From Pomphorhynchus laevis (taxonomy: Eukaryota; Acanthocephala; Palaeacanthocephala; Echinorhynchida; Pomphorhynchidae): a stretch of 64,000 nucleotides of DNA. Below the pieces are notes generated by a model. The model saw only the letters and a program-made list of their open reading frames with translations. It made no database searches and was not told the DNA's origin. A program made the position numbers and the translations under genes. The stretch is from assembly GCA_012934845.2 (NCBI GenBank), contig WNNJ02001187.1, positions 310,001 through 374,000 on the forward strand, in the 5' to 3' direction. Positions 1 through 10,691 of the stretch are shown here, piece after piece (position 1 is the stretch's first letter; each line of letters opens with the position of its first letter).

Positions 1-463
1 CAAAAATTGTCCTTTAACAAAATAACAATCGATCGCTATATATTTTTAACATTAAAAACTACGTAATCAGTAAAATGAATGTTTCAGCAATATCGTTGAT
101 CAATAATTATTATGCAAATATATAATATTTGCATATTAATGTTATATTAATATAATAATATTATATTATGTAAATATATATATGAAGCAACACCATTTAG
201 TATATATAGATACTGTAAAAGTATCTTATTAACACCAATCAACAAAAAGTTTTAATATTCGAACATTTCGGTTCTTAAACCTTCATCAGCATCTAATAAG
301 AAAAAAAATCAACAAATCAGTCAAGTTGCACATCAAAGAAATCAAAAACAAAAAAAATTGTTCACGTTATAGCAGTCCATCGAAATATATTATCATTATT
401 TAGTCCTGGTTCAATGTCTGTGCTTAGTATCCCAATATATTGCATTTCTTTTTTAAATCTAGT

Positions 464-717
464 TTATTCCTCATTTGCCGAGGAAATTACAATATAATCA
501 AATGTATCTGTATCTCCATGCGTTAGTGCATGTTTTACAGCGGAATCAGCCTCTATTTTCTTTTTGATATGACATCGTCGGTTCGTGAGTCTGTCTCTTA
601 AACCTCTTCCTGTTTGGCCTACATATTGGCTCGGACATTTCCTGCATTGTGTTAAGTATATTGCTCCTGGAGTTGTACAATCATTATTGCCATATATATG
701 GTATTTTAGATTTAAAC
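464..717 (-). pseudogene. GIY-YIG endonuclease domain of a PLE, fragment
   Basis: Read on the minus strand, this open stretch of about 84 codons ends at a stop at 464-466. It contains the GIY-YIG core as GAIYLTQC followed by QYVGQTGRGLRDRL, the Cys pair of the CCHH motif (Cys before the GAIY and in CRKC), and downstream His residues in KKKIEADSAVKHALTHG. In EN+ PLEs this nuclease nicks target DNA for integration. It sits in the loop of the inverted repeat and has no RT attached, so it is the 3' remnant of a canonical (RT then EN) PLE. No start codon is assigned because it is a truncated domain. Confidence 0.75.
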
Positions 718-1027
718 GAGGAATAAACTAGATTTAAAAAAGAAATGCAATATATTGGGATACTAAGCACATACATTGAACCAAGACTAAATAATGATAA
801 TATATTTCGATGGACTGCTATAACGTGAACAATTTTTTTGTTTTTGATTTCTTTGATGTGCAACTTGACTGATTTGTTGATTTTTTTCTTTTTAGATGCT
901 GATGAAGGTTTAAGAACCGAAATGTTCGAATATTAAAACTTTTTGTTGATTGGTGTTAATAAGATACTTTTACAATATCTAAATGAACGGTCCTACGAGG
1001 ATCACACCCGAAAGTCCCATGCTAGAT

Positions 1028-1029
<2 letters not shown>

Positions 1030-1121
<92 letters not shown>
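1030..1121. repeat. (AT)n microsatellite
   Basis: About 45 uninterrupted AT units lie inside what was a pseudo-LTR of the 43-kb PLE family: the flank at 1121-1150 matches 43793-43822. The open reading frame through it is a repeat artefact. Confidence 0.95.
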
Positions 1122-1122
<1 letters not shown>

Positions 1123-1507
1123 TCAGCACATCCGTGCACTACTATTATATATATATCCTTTTCGGGAATTGTAGAATTGATGTATTAGTTCTAAATTAAA
1201 AGATCAACTTTAAAAAACTCATTCTTTAAAATTTTGAAGCAGCTTAAATGAGTTAAATTTTAATTTAGCGCCTCAATTGAAAAAATGCAAGCTTAAAATT
1301 TAATATTATGTTAATATTTAAAATAATATCAGTGGTTAAAACTTAGTTAGCAATGTAATTTCATTGTATTCAATAAAATTACATAGTTGATGTGTACTCC
1401 TATAAAATTAGTCACGAAAAAAAAATCAGTTTGTGTTAGCGATATAAACATTAAAATGTGATATATTCAACCAAATATTTATTAAGGTAAAATTTGTAAA
1501 TTTTTAA

Positions 1508-1849
1508 ATGAAATCAATCAATTTTATCTTTATATGTAATTTAGCTACACTTGACGATAAATTGACATTTCTGGAAGTATCAATTCAGTCACGAGGATTT
1601 CCTATATGCTCATTATATCGATCGCTTTTAGGATTAGATAATAAGATAATGTCCTCAAATTATTGCAATGCCAATGTGTCCTCATTTATGCTTGGAAAAC
1701 TTCAGTATTGCGAAGACGTTCAAAATTTGATTGAAAAATGCAAATCGTCAAATAGTGATGCTCCACAGATTTGTCACTATCTTAGTAAAAAGTTCATAAA
1801 TTCAACTGGTGATATACTAAGGATATTAATTCCGTTATTGCAGGAGTGA
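1508..1849 (+). CDS. Unrecognised cysteine-rich exon, possibly terminal
   Basis: A 113-codon open frame ends in TGA. A good splice acceptor (TTTATATGTAATTTAG) ends near 1543, and the residues upstream of it read like intron, so the real piece is probably a terminal exon of about 100 residues starting near 1544. It holds five cysteines between residues 33 and 89 and no obvious membrane span, which could fit a secreted domain. Codon use is less AT-saturated than the flanks. No family was recognised; it could also be a decayed host gene. Confidence 0.35.
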   Translation: MKSINFIFICNLATLDDKLTFLEVSIQSRGFPICSLYRSLLGLDNKIMSSNYCNANVSSFMLGKLQYCEDVQNLIEKCKSSNSDAPQICHYLSKKFINSTGDILRILIPLLQE

Positions 1850-1917
1850 ACAGACCTCACTGATCATGCAATTTGACTATTAATATACCAATATTTTTAC
1901 TAACATTTTTTATGTAA

Positions 1918-2045
1918 ATCGCAATATTATAGATCGCAATATTGTAGTTCGCAATATTGTAAATCGCAATATTGTAGATCGCAATATGGTAGATTACAAT
2001 ATTGTAGATTGCAATATTGTAGATGGTAATATTGTAGATCGCACA
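1918..2045. repeat. 15-bp minisatellite, about 8 units
   Basis: Tandem copies of CAATATTGTAGATCG with point differences. Open frames on the minus strand through it (YNIAIYNI repeats) are by-products of the period being a multiple of three. Confidence 0.9.
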
Positions 2046-2559
2046 TTCGAGCTTCATACACCTTGACATACACAACAACACGTTTTGAACGTTTTGGCAT
2101 TTTTACTTTTTGAACAATCAATGTTCATGCAATATTATCTGCTTTGAAAATTATATTCAATATAAAATATAGAGTCAATTTTGCTAGATCGCACAATGTG
2201 ATTTAGCAGCAGAAATTAGTGACGATTCCATTCCTTTATTCCTTTTAACTGCATCAACCTTGACTCGCAAAACGCCGGATTTCAGCCGGCATGTATTGTT
2301 TCATTTTGGTATTGTTTCGTCCGCTACTGTTTTGCAATGGTAGGCTGTGTACCGCCGTAGTTTCCTTTATAATTATATTTGAACTTTTAGATTCGAACCT
2401 AAGTTTTCTCGATCGGTGGGTCGAATTTTTTGTTAATTTCTTCATAGAAATTAATTTATAGCAAAAACCAGCTACGGTGTTATTTCTTCATTACTTCTAA
2501 CTCAATAGACCATGATTCACAACATGCGAATTTAGCCCTCATTTTAATATTGTTTAAGA
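2046..2559. other. No gene recognised
   Basis: AT-rich sequence with no domain, repeat or splice-bounded exon that can be supported. The short frame at 2254-2445 on the minus strand has no recognisable content. Confidence 0.5.
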
Positions 2560-2720
2560 ATTATTTATTATACAACTTGACCTCTCATAATCGTTAGTTA
2601 ATCTTTGATTTATTGAACAAATGATATCTTTAGAACTTCTTATATTTACATTAAGATCTTTTAGCTTATTATCTCATAAAATTTGTTTCAATATTTCTAA
2701 TTATTCATATTTGTAGTTAT
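2560..2720 (-). mobile_element. Naiad PLE fragment (linker region)
   Basis: The sequence aligns by eye with 58960-59110 of the full Naiad copy (shared runs around ATAATCGTTAGTTAAT, GAACAAATGATATCTTTAGA and AAGATCTTTTAGCTTATTAT). It covers the region between endonuclease and CxC motif. Both ends are truncated. Confidence 0.75.
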
Positions 2721-2846
2721 CTATGTAATTTGTAGTTTCTTTCGATTTCCATATTTTTTATTCAAAAATGAATTACTATTTGAAAAAATTTTGTTTAATT
2801 AAATGAAAATTTCAAAGGTTTAGTTGAAGCTTATCTTGTAGAAAAG

Positions 2847-3539
2847 TTAGTATTCAGCCTTCTGGCGAGCCCTTCTGAAGATTCCTACTATTAGTTGGTT
2901 GAGGAAATTCGTCAGTATGTGCGGGATCATGTAGAGTAATGATCGTTTTGACTGATCGATTTTATTTAAACTGTTTTCGGATGATTTAATTGTCTTATAA
3001 TTCATCGACAAATTAAATGGTTCAATGGATATAACTGAATATGGCGTTTTTCCGTCATTCAAAGATTTGGATTGAAATTTGTCGTAAACGGGTAACATGC
3101 CTTCAACAGCATCTGAATCGTCATTTGGGCATTTGTTATATCGCGTAATAGGTGCATCACAGCGTAGGTATATAGATTCTACTGACACGTTCTTGTTGAG
3201 ATTAGCGTTTAGCTCGAATAGACGTTCCTCAGGTTCACATGTTTCCTGTTGGATGCGGTTAAAGGCCAATATTGGAAGCCGATTGAGTGAAACTAGCATG
3301 GCTTTTGCGTTGCCCCGCATAGTGTGATCAAGATGCGCTGATATAATCGTGTGACCATCATAAAGCAACCCATTCCGTGTACGGCTCATATTGTTCGCAA
3401 CCCGCTTGATCACCCTGTTTCCTTCGTCGTTCCATCCACCAAAGGTCTCGGCCACGGCAGCTGAAAACATGAACCTCGCATCTTCGACTCTGTCCCTATA
3501 TTTCCTATCCTTTACATTGACAGTGTACGACGTGGCAGC
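2847..3539 (-). pseudogene. C-terminal region of a reverse-transcriptase polyprotein, fragment
   Basis: An open minus-strand frame of about 230 codons runs from 3539 to the stop at 2847. It contains a Lys/Arg-rich stretch (VKDRKYRDRVED), then AETFGGWNDEGNRVIKRVAN, then a late RGNAKAMLVSL. This order, charged run, ETFGxW and RGNA, is the layout of the region after the RT in the lineage also seen at 19.9, 35-36 and 47.5 kb. The last 100 residues are not recognised. The RT itself is absent, so this is a fragment. Assignment rests on memory of the family pattern, without a database search. Confidence 0.45.
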
Positions 3540-3912
3540 GGCGAGTTGTATGTTGGCGGCGGAATGACGGTATGTGGCTTGTTGGGGGTGGGTGACTGCA
3601 AAATTACTATTTTATGTTCACATTAAATTGAATTTTTGTAGTTAAACAAATAAATTTATTAATAATATACAGTAGCAATTTACAATTTATCATTTACAAA
3701 TAAGTGCATGGTCTAGTGATAGTTGTTACCTTCTGCATTTACCTTATTGTACAAATGTCTCCTCGCGACATAAATTACTATCTGTCTTATTCGAATTTGG
3801 TGGTAGTCACCGTGATACCTTTTCTAGTGACACAACTGTCTCTTTCACAAAAGTTTTAGGAATTCTGGAGTATAAGCAACCAAGAAAATTTAAACGCTTT
3901 CATCAAATAAAT
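3540..3912. other. No gene recognised
   Basis: The GC-richer first 60 bases continue the retroelement fragment out of frame; the rest is AT-rich with no supported feature. It runs into the membrane-protein exon at 3913. Confidence 0.4.
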
Positions 3913-4479
3913 ATGATTATATTCTCAGTGCTAATTTTTACCACAACGTTTGATTATTATGTGGTTATTTTGCTTGCAAGTGTTATGGAAATAGAATTAA
4001 CCGTTCTATTTGCGAGTTTAAACAGTAACATCCAGCTAAACGTGTGGATTTTGCTTTATACTTTATACACCTGTTCAGTAGATATATATTACCTGTATAA
4101 TTTGATTAACAATGTAATGCCTCAAAGAGAAACTGAAAATAGCTCATTCAAATTAAACTGGGAGCGATTTTCAACTACAAGATTAAAATGGCATAGTCCA
4201 CTTATCTGTGTTGTTGCTGAAATTTTTGTACTTTCTATAGTGGAATTATTGTCAGTTTGGGTGGAATTGCGCTATTTCGCGTTAGCAATGATCATAAACA
4301 GATTTTGTCATTTTATAATATTATATGGATTCGTATTCTCAACATTAAATCAGCGATGGAATTATATCCAACGAATTTTGGATTTGTTGCAATTACATTG
4401 CATTTCGAATTTTCTCAAATCATTCCAAACTGTCGTATGCATCAATCCTAGCATGTCAATTATATCAGGTATATTTTAA
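3913..4479 (+). CDS. Unrecognised multi-pass membrane protein exon
   Basis: A 188-codon frame has about four hydrophobic spans: residues 1-24, 43-65, 95-117 and 120-145 (rough). A polar loop with NVMPQRETENSSF lies between spans 2 and 3. It ends NQRWNYIQRILDLLQ plus a tail that may be intron read-through. A chemoreceptor-like or transporter exon is possible, but no motif decides it. The ATG is the first in the frame; an upstream exon is likely because spans begin at once. It has no LINE or PLE motifs, so it is more likely host-derived. Confidence 0.4.
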   Translation: MIIFSVLIFTTTFDYYVVILLASVMEIELTVLFASLNSNIQLNVWILLYTLYTCSVDIYYLYNLINNVMPQRETENSSFKLNWERFSTTRLKWHSPLICVVAEIFVLSIVELLSVWVELRYFALAMIINRFCHFIILYGFVFSTLNQRWNYIQRILDLLQLHCISNFLKSFQTVVCINPSMSIISGIF

Positions 4480-5036
4480 AAAGACTAAACTAATATTTCG
4501 ATTAATCATACTGCACTTTCTAAACATTTGAAGAAATTAAAAAAATTATTTTAGTTTTTTCTTCTGTAGTCGATAGAGTGTAAGTATCTTTAAAATACAT
4601 GAACTTATTTTGAAAAATAAAAAATTATTTTATTCATTATTTATCAGAAATAATTATACCACAACCTTTATTTACAACACTAACAGGTAAAAATCTAAAA
4701 CCTGTTATGCTTTTTAAAAACTCATAGAAAAGCTTAAAGCGAGATGCTCCGTATTATCACAGACGCCTTGACCTAAAGGGAAGTTTCTACCTTAACTATA
4801 TATACTTATCACTGCATGATGGTATCATCAGTGTAGCCCTGTATTCAATATTTATTTTCATTCATGCCATGTAAATTCGCTAAAAAAATTAATAAATTAC
4901 TAATTATATTCGATTATAAATTAATTCATAAATCAATATATAAAATTATAACAATTTGCTATAAATATATATTTATAGTATCGAAAATCTTATTTGTTTA
5001 ATTGTAAATAAATTAACAGATATCGGTAAACTTACA
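4480..5036. other. AT-rich spacer, no gene recognised
   Basis: Contains A/T tracts and one GC-richer patch (4735-4850) that resembles no other part of the window. Nothing can be supported. Confidence 0.5.
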
Positions 5037-6215
5037 CATTTAATATTTCTAAATATTAAAATATAAAATCGATATATCTGTGCAGTCATTATTACTATTG
5101 AATTTTAATGACTCTTTTTATTCTTCAAGCTACTTAAATTTTATATATATGCCAACTGCAGTACGAACATTTCAGTATTGGTGGACCACATCAACTACTG
5201 ATCAAATATCTAAGTTTCACGTTTTGGTTCTTTTAATGCCGGCTGACGATCACTCGACTCGTTTGCTGTATTAGCATTTAGATTTTAAAAAATAACTTTC
5301 GTCTTACATTTTGCAAATTTAATTGGAATCATGCCTGATTTTAAATTAAATCTGTGTTGGTAGGGGAAGGTGCTATCTTCAATTTGAAAAACTTCCTACT
5401 TTTACAATTAATTGTATTTCAAACTAGTCATCTGTAGTAATAAAATTGATATAAAATTTTTCCTAATATAAAATTGATATACATCTGCAATCATTATTGC
5501 TATTGAATATTGATGACTATTTTTATTCTACATGCAACTTTAATCCTATATTTATACAGCAACATCAATACGCTACATTTCAGTATTTGAGATCAACATT
5601 AGATACTGGTATATCCAATACCAGTATCTATATCCAATACCTACGTTTCACGTTTCGCTCTTTTAAATGTTGTCTTACGATTACTCGACTACACCGATGT
5701 ATTGGCATTTATATTTTAATGAAAGACTTTCGTCTTACATTTTGCAAATTTAATTGAAATCCGTAAACTGGTGATGATTGAATTCGAACAAAAAACGTCT
5801 GTATCGCGATTCAACTCTGCATCTACTAGACTGGCTGCTTTAGCGGTGTAGACTTACATTTCTGTATTTTTTGGTAGTGGATCATATTCTAACCATCTAT
5901 TATAAATCTACCCTATGTATGAGATCGCAAGACGGACCACTGTTTTTCATGCTGGCACTTGCAATGAATGTTTTTAATTTAATTTGATTGCATCTTTAAG
6001 TTGAAATTCTTCTGATTGTGGCACGATATTATCCTCACATGTATTGTTTCTATTTTTGATACAGCAGAACGTTACTAATCACACTGGGTAAGTATCATAA
6101 GCTGCTGACCCAGACCTACATTTCACGTTTCGAACCTTATTATCAGCTTACTCTATACTCCAGTGTTGATCGGATTCGAACCCCAAGACGTATGTAATGA
6201 AATTAGTAATGATAT
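5037..6215 (-). repeat. SINE-like family, three diverged units
   Basis: Units at about 5037-5345, 5455-5765 and 5766-6215 share blocks such as CATTTCAGTATT, CTACGTTTCACGTTT and TTTCGTCTTACATTTTGC. Near 6176 the minus strand reads GGGGTTCGAATCC, a good tRNA B box with a pairable T stem. Related sequence recurs at 24.25-24.96 kb. A tRNA-derived SINE is the simplest reading; the A box is not clear. Open frames in this stretch are not genes. Confidence 0.5.
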
Positions 6216-6299
6216 AAAAACTATTTCAGTATTAATTCTAAAAAAGAATTTTTAGAAGACACAAAAGGAATAATTTACAGAATATAAATAAGTACGATT

Positions 6300-6874
6300 T
6301 GAGTACGCTTTATAATATCTCGATTTAGCAAATATTAAATATGCATTAGAAAAATTAATTAATTTTACTTTTTGGAAAGTAAAATAATTTTACTATTCGG
6401 AGAAAGATAAAAATAACATCAAGCACAAAATAGTAAAATATATAAATCAACACAATAATATAAAGAATAAATTTAAACTCTTAAGTGGCAAATTTTTATG
6501 GATAATAAATAATATACTTTGTATTAGAATAATATACTAGATAGTTTTACCAGAGGAAATACATCATTAGCATGTATTTGGCCCCGCTGCTATGTTGGGT
6601 AGAGGAGTTAGGGGCCGAAACCTGATAGCATAGCAGTTTATTTTGATGCCTTCTAATTCTTATTCTGATACAACGTCTGTTATTTATTAGTCAATTCATA
6701 AAAATGACGTTTATTTAAAATTTCAATTTTTTATTTTAACTTGATTTAAATTATAGAAAATCTAAAAACAATTATTTATTTTATTATTTTATTATCACTT
6801 TTTGATTTAGCATTATTATGTTTTGTTTAATTTATAATTATATTAAATACGTAGACTCAGTTATCTGATTTGAT
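6300..6874 (+). mobile_element. Naiad PLE, 5'-truncated copy with full 3' tail
   Basis: The sense strand is plus. It begins in degraded RT sequence (near AAATATTAAATATGCATTAG), runs through the last RT codons, the GC-rich pseudoknot block (6580-6636) and the AT-rich tail, and ends at the family's terminal motif TACGTAGACTCAGTTATCTG. It is in opposite orientation to the longer copies at 7.7-14 kb. Confidence 0.85.
6580..6636 (+). ncRNA. Predicted H-type pseudoknot in the Naiad 3' UTR
   Basis: GGCCCC (6580-6585) can pair with GGGGCC (6611-6616), and CTGCTATG (6587-6594) with CATAGCAG (6629-6636). The pairs interleave as a-b-a'-b', so they form a pseudoknot rather than nested hairpins. It is a GC-rich island in a tail that is otherwise over 80% A/T, and recurs at about 13.05, 27.05, 56.85 and 60.88 kb. 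A likely role is recognition by the element's own RT; that is inference. Confidence 0.6.
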
Positions 6875-7044
6875 TAATGAATGTTTGACTTTTATTTAAT
6901 TAAATTAAAATAAATAATTTACAATGAAACATTTCTGCTCAATCTCTACACCTAATCATTAGTATAATGTAACTTTATCTGCTTAGAATATTTGAAGGAT
7001 CAATATTTTTATTTTCACTTGTATATGGACGTCATACGTAATAT

Positions 7045-7491
7045 TCAAGAAATCAATGAAAATATGTAAATTGATAGAATTACTAAAATTCTGTTAATTA
7101 GGCAGTTACCATCGCTGGCGACCTCGCGGATCACAATCCCGTAATCATTGAGCTGGTTATGAAATGCAGCAGAAATCCCGTCAATTTCTGTGCAGCGCAG
7201 CTTCCGCATGTCCGTTCTAGAGTTATCACGAGAGTCGTATTGTTCGAATAAGTATTTTTCTGCATCGGACTTATACAGAGAAGTTTCCTCTCTCGCCGTT
7301 TCCGCACATTTGTTAATACTCGATTCGATGTCAGATGCATGTTCTTGTGACATTTCACAATCGTGGACATCAGATTGTGCCTTCGCACACACCTTTCTGA
7401 TATTTTCCGTCTCGAGTGCAGCGCGAGACTGCTCCTCGCCAGCCATATCAAACGTCTGGAAGTGGTTCATTCTCCGTATGGGATTCTCCAT
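7045..7491 (-). CDS. Exon with the start of an OTU-type cysteine protease domain
   Basis: The 148-codon frame has a charged, helix-prone N-terminal half (Glu/Lys/Ser-rich, residues 15-110) and then YGIVIREVASDGNCLINRIL. Asp-Gly-Asn-Cys is the catalytic nucleophile box of OTU deubiquitinases, preceded, as in that family, by a strand (IVIREV) and a helix with N/Q. Only the first of the catalytic blocks is present: the His block would be in a later exon at lower coordinates. A possible donor is in TTTAGTAATT at about 7066. The frame is open upstream of the ATG to about 7525. It sits between Naiad copies. It could be a host gene or a domain carried by a mobile element. Confidence 0.45.
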   Translation of the reverse strand: MENPIRRMNHFQTFDMAGEEQSRAALETENIRKVCAKAQSDVHDCEMSQEHASDIESSINKCAETAREETSLYKSDAEKYLFEQYDSRDNSRTDMRKLRCTEIDGISAAFHNQLNDYGIVIREVASDGNCLINRILVILSIYIFSLIS

Positions 7492-7709
7492 TATGGGGTT
7501 AGCTATCTCGTAATACAGTTCAACAGATTAATGCTAGATAATATAGCTTTTGAATTTCCTCTCATGAGTGACATTGATATTCGTTGAAAGAGCCGTGTGG
7601 ATGTGATGTTGTACGGTAGATATGATCGAATTGCTAAGGATCAAGCGATTCGTCTGATGATTTTCTCACCATCCATTTTCATATGAAATATGAAATATAA
7701 AATATGTAT

Positions 7710-8168
7710 CTATAAATTATTTAAATGATTTTGAAGAAAGCCAATATCATTACATACTGTTGCAATTCTTAAAATTTCATTATTTAATGTATTATATTTT
7801 ATATTATATGGTATGCATGAATGCTCATGCAAAAAAAAGTTTCTTGTAAATTTAAATATGTCATCTTTATGATATAAATTAATATTAGTTTTAGTTAATG
7901 TTAATTTAATGTTCATATCTAAATATACACCTTCTTTATCATTAATATTTGTTTTGTTAAGAATAAGGCTTTCTGGATAAATTTGTTCACTAATTGAATA
8001 AAAATTATTTGAATTAAATACACATATATCATCAATATATCGAAACATATATTTCATATATTTATATTGTTTAGATTTAGTTTTTACACAGTTATGAACA
8101 AATTCATGTTCTATAAAGCTTAAAAACAAGTCAGCTATAATTGGGCTACTATTACCACCCATTGTCAC
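7710..8168 (-). pseudogene. Naiad reverse transcriptase, catalytic part
   Basis: The frame opens with MGGNSSPIIADLFLSFIE (RT motif 4, usually PMGxxxSP), then FRYIDDICVFN with the YIDD catalytic aspartates, then the thumb region to FLQNHLNNL. Transcribed on the minus strand, it is downstream of the endonuclease at 12.1-12.3 kb. It copies element RNA at the nicked target. The C terminus is cut off at the junction with the OTU exon. Confidence 0.8.
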
Positions 8169-8575
8169 ACCTTTTACTTGTCTAAATATAGATGTCCCTA
8201 CTTTTAAATAATTTTAATTTATCAAAATATTTAAGGATTCTATTAATTCAGTTTTGTCCGTATATTTATTTTTACTTTATGGTTTAATTTTTGTTAGATA
8301 TGCGGTATAGTTATTATAGGATATATATGTATATCTTTTTCCGAATATAAGATTAATTAATTTTACTAACGTTTCTTTAATATCTACTAAATCTAGATTT
8401 GTATAAAGCGTACTAAAATCGTATGTATTTATATTCTGAAAATGTATTCCTTTTGTCTGTTCTAAAAATTCTTTTGTAGAATTAATACTGAAATAGTGTT
8501 TTATACCAGTATTAATTTCGATTGTATATTAATTTCGAAAATACTTGAAAAAATTTTTAAATGTTCTTTAATTAC

Positions 8576-9268
8576 TTAAAGTATTTTATTCATATAAACA
8601 GAAAGTGGTTTTAATGTACATTTAAACGCACTACATATGAACCTAGGTTTTATTGGATTTTTATGTAATTTTGGATTCCAATATAATATAGGTATAGTTT
8701 TATTATCTGATTCAACCTTTATACCCTTTTTATCCATTATAGAACAGTGACTTGTAATAATTGTTTCAAAACTCAACTCACTACGTTCATATGTTGGATT
8801 TACATTTAAATCATTAGAATTAACCTCTTTCATTAGTATATCATAATAAAGCTTTTTGCATATGAAGACAAAGTTATTACTAGCTTTATCAATAGTTGCT
8901 ATTATATAGTTATCTATTAATTTAGTAGGTTCTTTATACATATCTTTATTAATTTTATCTTTCCTTTTGTAATTGTTTGCTATTTTCATTTTATTTTTAA
9001 TTTTATAAAATATATAATCTTTCCAAATGTTTATCTTAGATATATTCGTGTTTTCACTATTAATCAGCTTACTAAAGTAATCATTTAAGTTATTATATAA
9101 CAAATTGTAAATTTTATTTTTGTCGTTGCTATTATTTAATCTATATTTATACCCTTTTGATAGCAACTTTCTTAATTCACAATTTTCAATTGCTTCTAGA
9201 TTATAGGTACATATATGTTGATTTATTTTATCAAAACTAAGACTTTTACAATTGCATTCTGTTTCCAT
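8576..9268 (-). pseudogene. Naiad RT N-terminal region with CxC motif
   Basis: Residues 1-10 are METECNCKSL: the CxC motif that marks the permuted-domain PLEs, between endonuclease and RT. Then a helical Asn/Lys-rich region, IATIDKASNNFVFICKK (RT motif 1 region), and IPILYWNPKLHKNPIKPRFI (motif 2a/fingers). About 400 bp separate it from the catalytic part; there it is degraded. Matching copies at 58.0-59.1 and 63.2-63.8 kb are very similar, so the family expanded recently. Confidence 0.8.
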
Positions 9269-9749
9269 TTTTTTCTAATATTATCGTTACATATTGATTT
9301 CAATTCTTTATTATAATTACAAATTTTTCGTCATAATGGTGGTAGGAGTTTATACCTTATTTTAGGAATATATTTACTTAAATTTGACCCTATTATTTCT
9401 TTACTTTTAGAATTATTTAAAAGTCCACCTATATTTATGTTATCTATGCCGACGCTATATCTAAATAACCGACGCTATATTTATGTTATTTATACATTTA
9501 TTAATGAAGTTTATGGTTAATGTATATTTTCTGTTGTTATTATTAACATTTATTGTACGATTATAGTATTTTGTATTACAATAACTGTCTATTATACAAC
9601 TTAGCCTATCATAGTCGTTAATTAATTTTTGATTTTTTGAACATATGATATCTTTAGAAAAACTTCTTATATTTTAATATCTTATATTTTATATTTCTTA
9701 TATTTCTTATATTTTATCTTATATTTCTTATATTTTAATATTTTATTTT

Positions 9750-10691
9750 ATGTTAGTTCACAAACTTACTGGTCTTAGACATCATATATATAGGACAAAT
9801 GTAAATAGATCAATTCGTTCTAACATCTCCAGAGCTGAATTGAACGCTTTAAAAGATCTTTGTGAGAACGATCAAATAGTCCTGACTAAAGCTGATAAGG
9901 GGAATTGTGTAGTGTTGTTGGATAAATCTGATTACAATGAAAAGATGTTGTCTATTTTGGGAGATACATCCACATTTGAACCTTCTTTAAGAAATACGGC
10001 AAAAGCGTGGGCACGTGAATTGGTAACATCACTTAAATACTTCGCTTCAAAAGGATTGATCACGCGTGTAGAATATCTCCAAATGTTTCCATCCGATTTT
10101 CTTGTACCTTACATGTGTGGTTTGCCCAAAATCCATAAGCTAGACTGTCCCATACGTCCTATTGTGTCAATGAAATGTGCATTTAACTATGGTGTTGGTA
10201 AGTTCTTGTCAAGTTTGCTAAAACCTATTGTGATGTCAATTCCTACGAACGTGCTAAATACTACTGATTTTGTTAACAAATTGAGAGCACTAGACTTAAA
10301 TCAGATAACGTATGTAATTTTCACACTAGATGTGAAATCACTATTTACTAATGTGTCAGTAGATGATGCTGTCGACTTTGCGATATCAAAACTCGGATCC
10401 CCTTGGACAGATAGTGAACATTTGGTTAAATGTAGGAGATTATTCCAGTTAGCATGTACAAAGAACTTTTCCTTTAATAGCATTATATATAAACAACTTT
10501 TTGGTGTAGCTATGGGATCACCAATCGGCCCCGCCTTGGCTGACCTGTACATGCAAAAGTTAGAGGAAGAGACTATAAGCCGTTATGATATAGACCTATC
10601 GCATTTTATCGTTACATCGATGATATATTTGTTATTTGGCCAGAAAGTCGTGATAAAGCAGATGATTTTGTTAGAATTTTCAATTCATTGA
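9750..10691 (+). pseudogene. Penelope-type RT, N-terminal and central part
   Basis: In order: KADKGNCVVLLDKSDY (fingers), LVPYMCGLPKIHK and IRPIVS (motif 2), FTLDVKSLFTNV (first catalytic Asp), FNSIIYKQLFGVAMGSPIGP (motif 4) and ALADLYM. These are hallmark Penelope-clade RT blocks. The YIDD box follows at 10610-10625 in a neighbouring frame because the copy has a frame change near 10.6 kb. About 313 residues are readable against roughly 600 before the endonuclease in intact relatives. Confidence 0.85.

Larger units (their letters stand above)
187..1165. mobile_element. Penelope-like element end, inverted pair (PLE-E)
   Basis: Two inverted arms of about 260 bp (211-473 and 718-979) flank a 244-bp centre that encodes a GIY-YIG domain on the minus strand. 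Each arm ends in a hairpin with CTGATGA and GAAA boxes. Short pieces of another PLE's pseudo-LTR flank it (187-210 and 1121-1150 match 43.7-43.8 kb), so this element appears inserted in or recombined with that repeat. Inverted pairs of 5'-truncated copies are typical of PLEs. Confidence 0.75.

Noticed and set aside
983-1174. Tyr-Ile repeat protein
   Set aside because: It is the translation of an (AT)n tract, not a gene.
1857-2121. Two overlapping minus-strand repeat proteins (YNIAIYNI and LQYCDLQY)
   Set aside because: Both are frames of a 15-bp minisatellite; the period is a multiple of three, so stops are avoided by chance.
6160-6200. A tRNA gene on minus (GGGGTTCGAATCC)
   Set aside because: Only the T arm is convincing; no acceptor, D or anticodon arm can be folded, and the sequence is part of a repeat.
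6580-6636. HDV-like ribozyme in the Naiad tail
   Set aside because: The P1/P2-like order is present, but P3, P4 and the catalytic J4/2 segment were not found, and the site is at the 3' side.
7190-7587. Plus-strand frames opposite the OTU exon
   Set aside because: Shadows of the minus-strand exon; no domain, and the OTU box is on minus.
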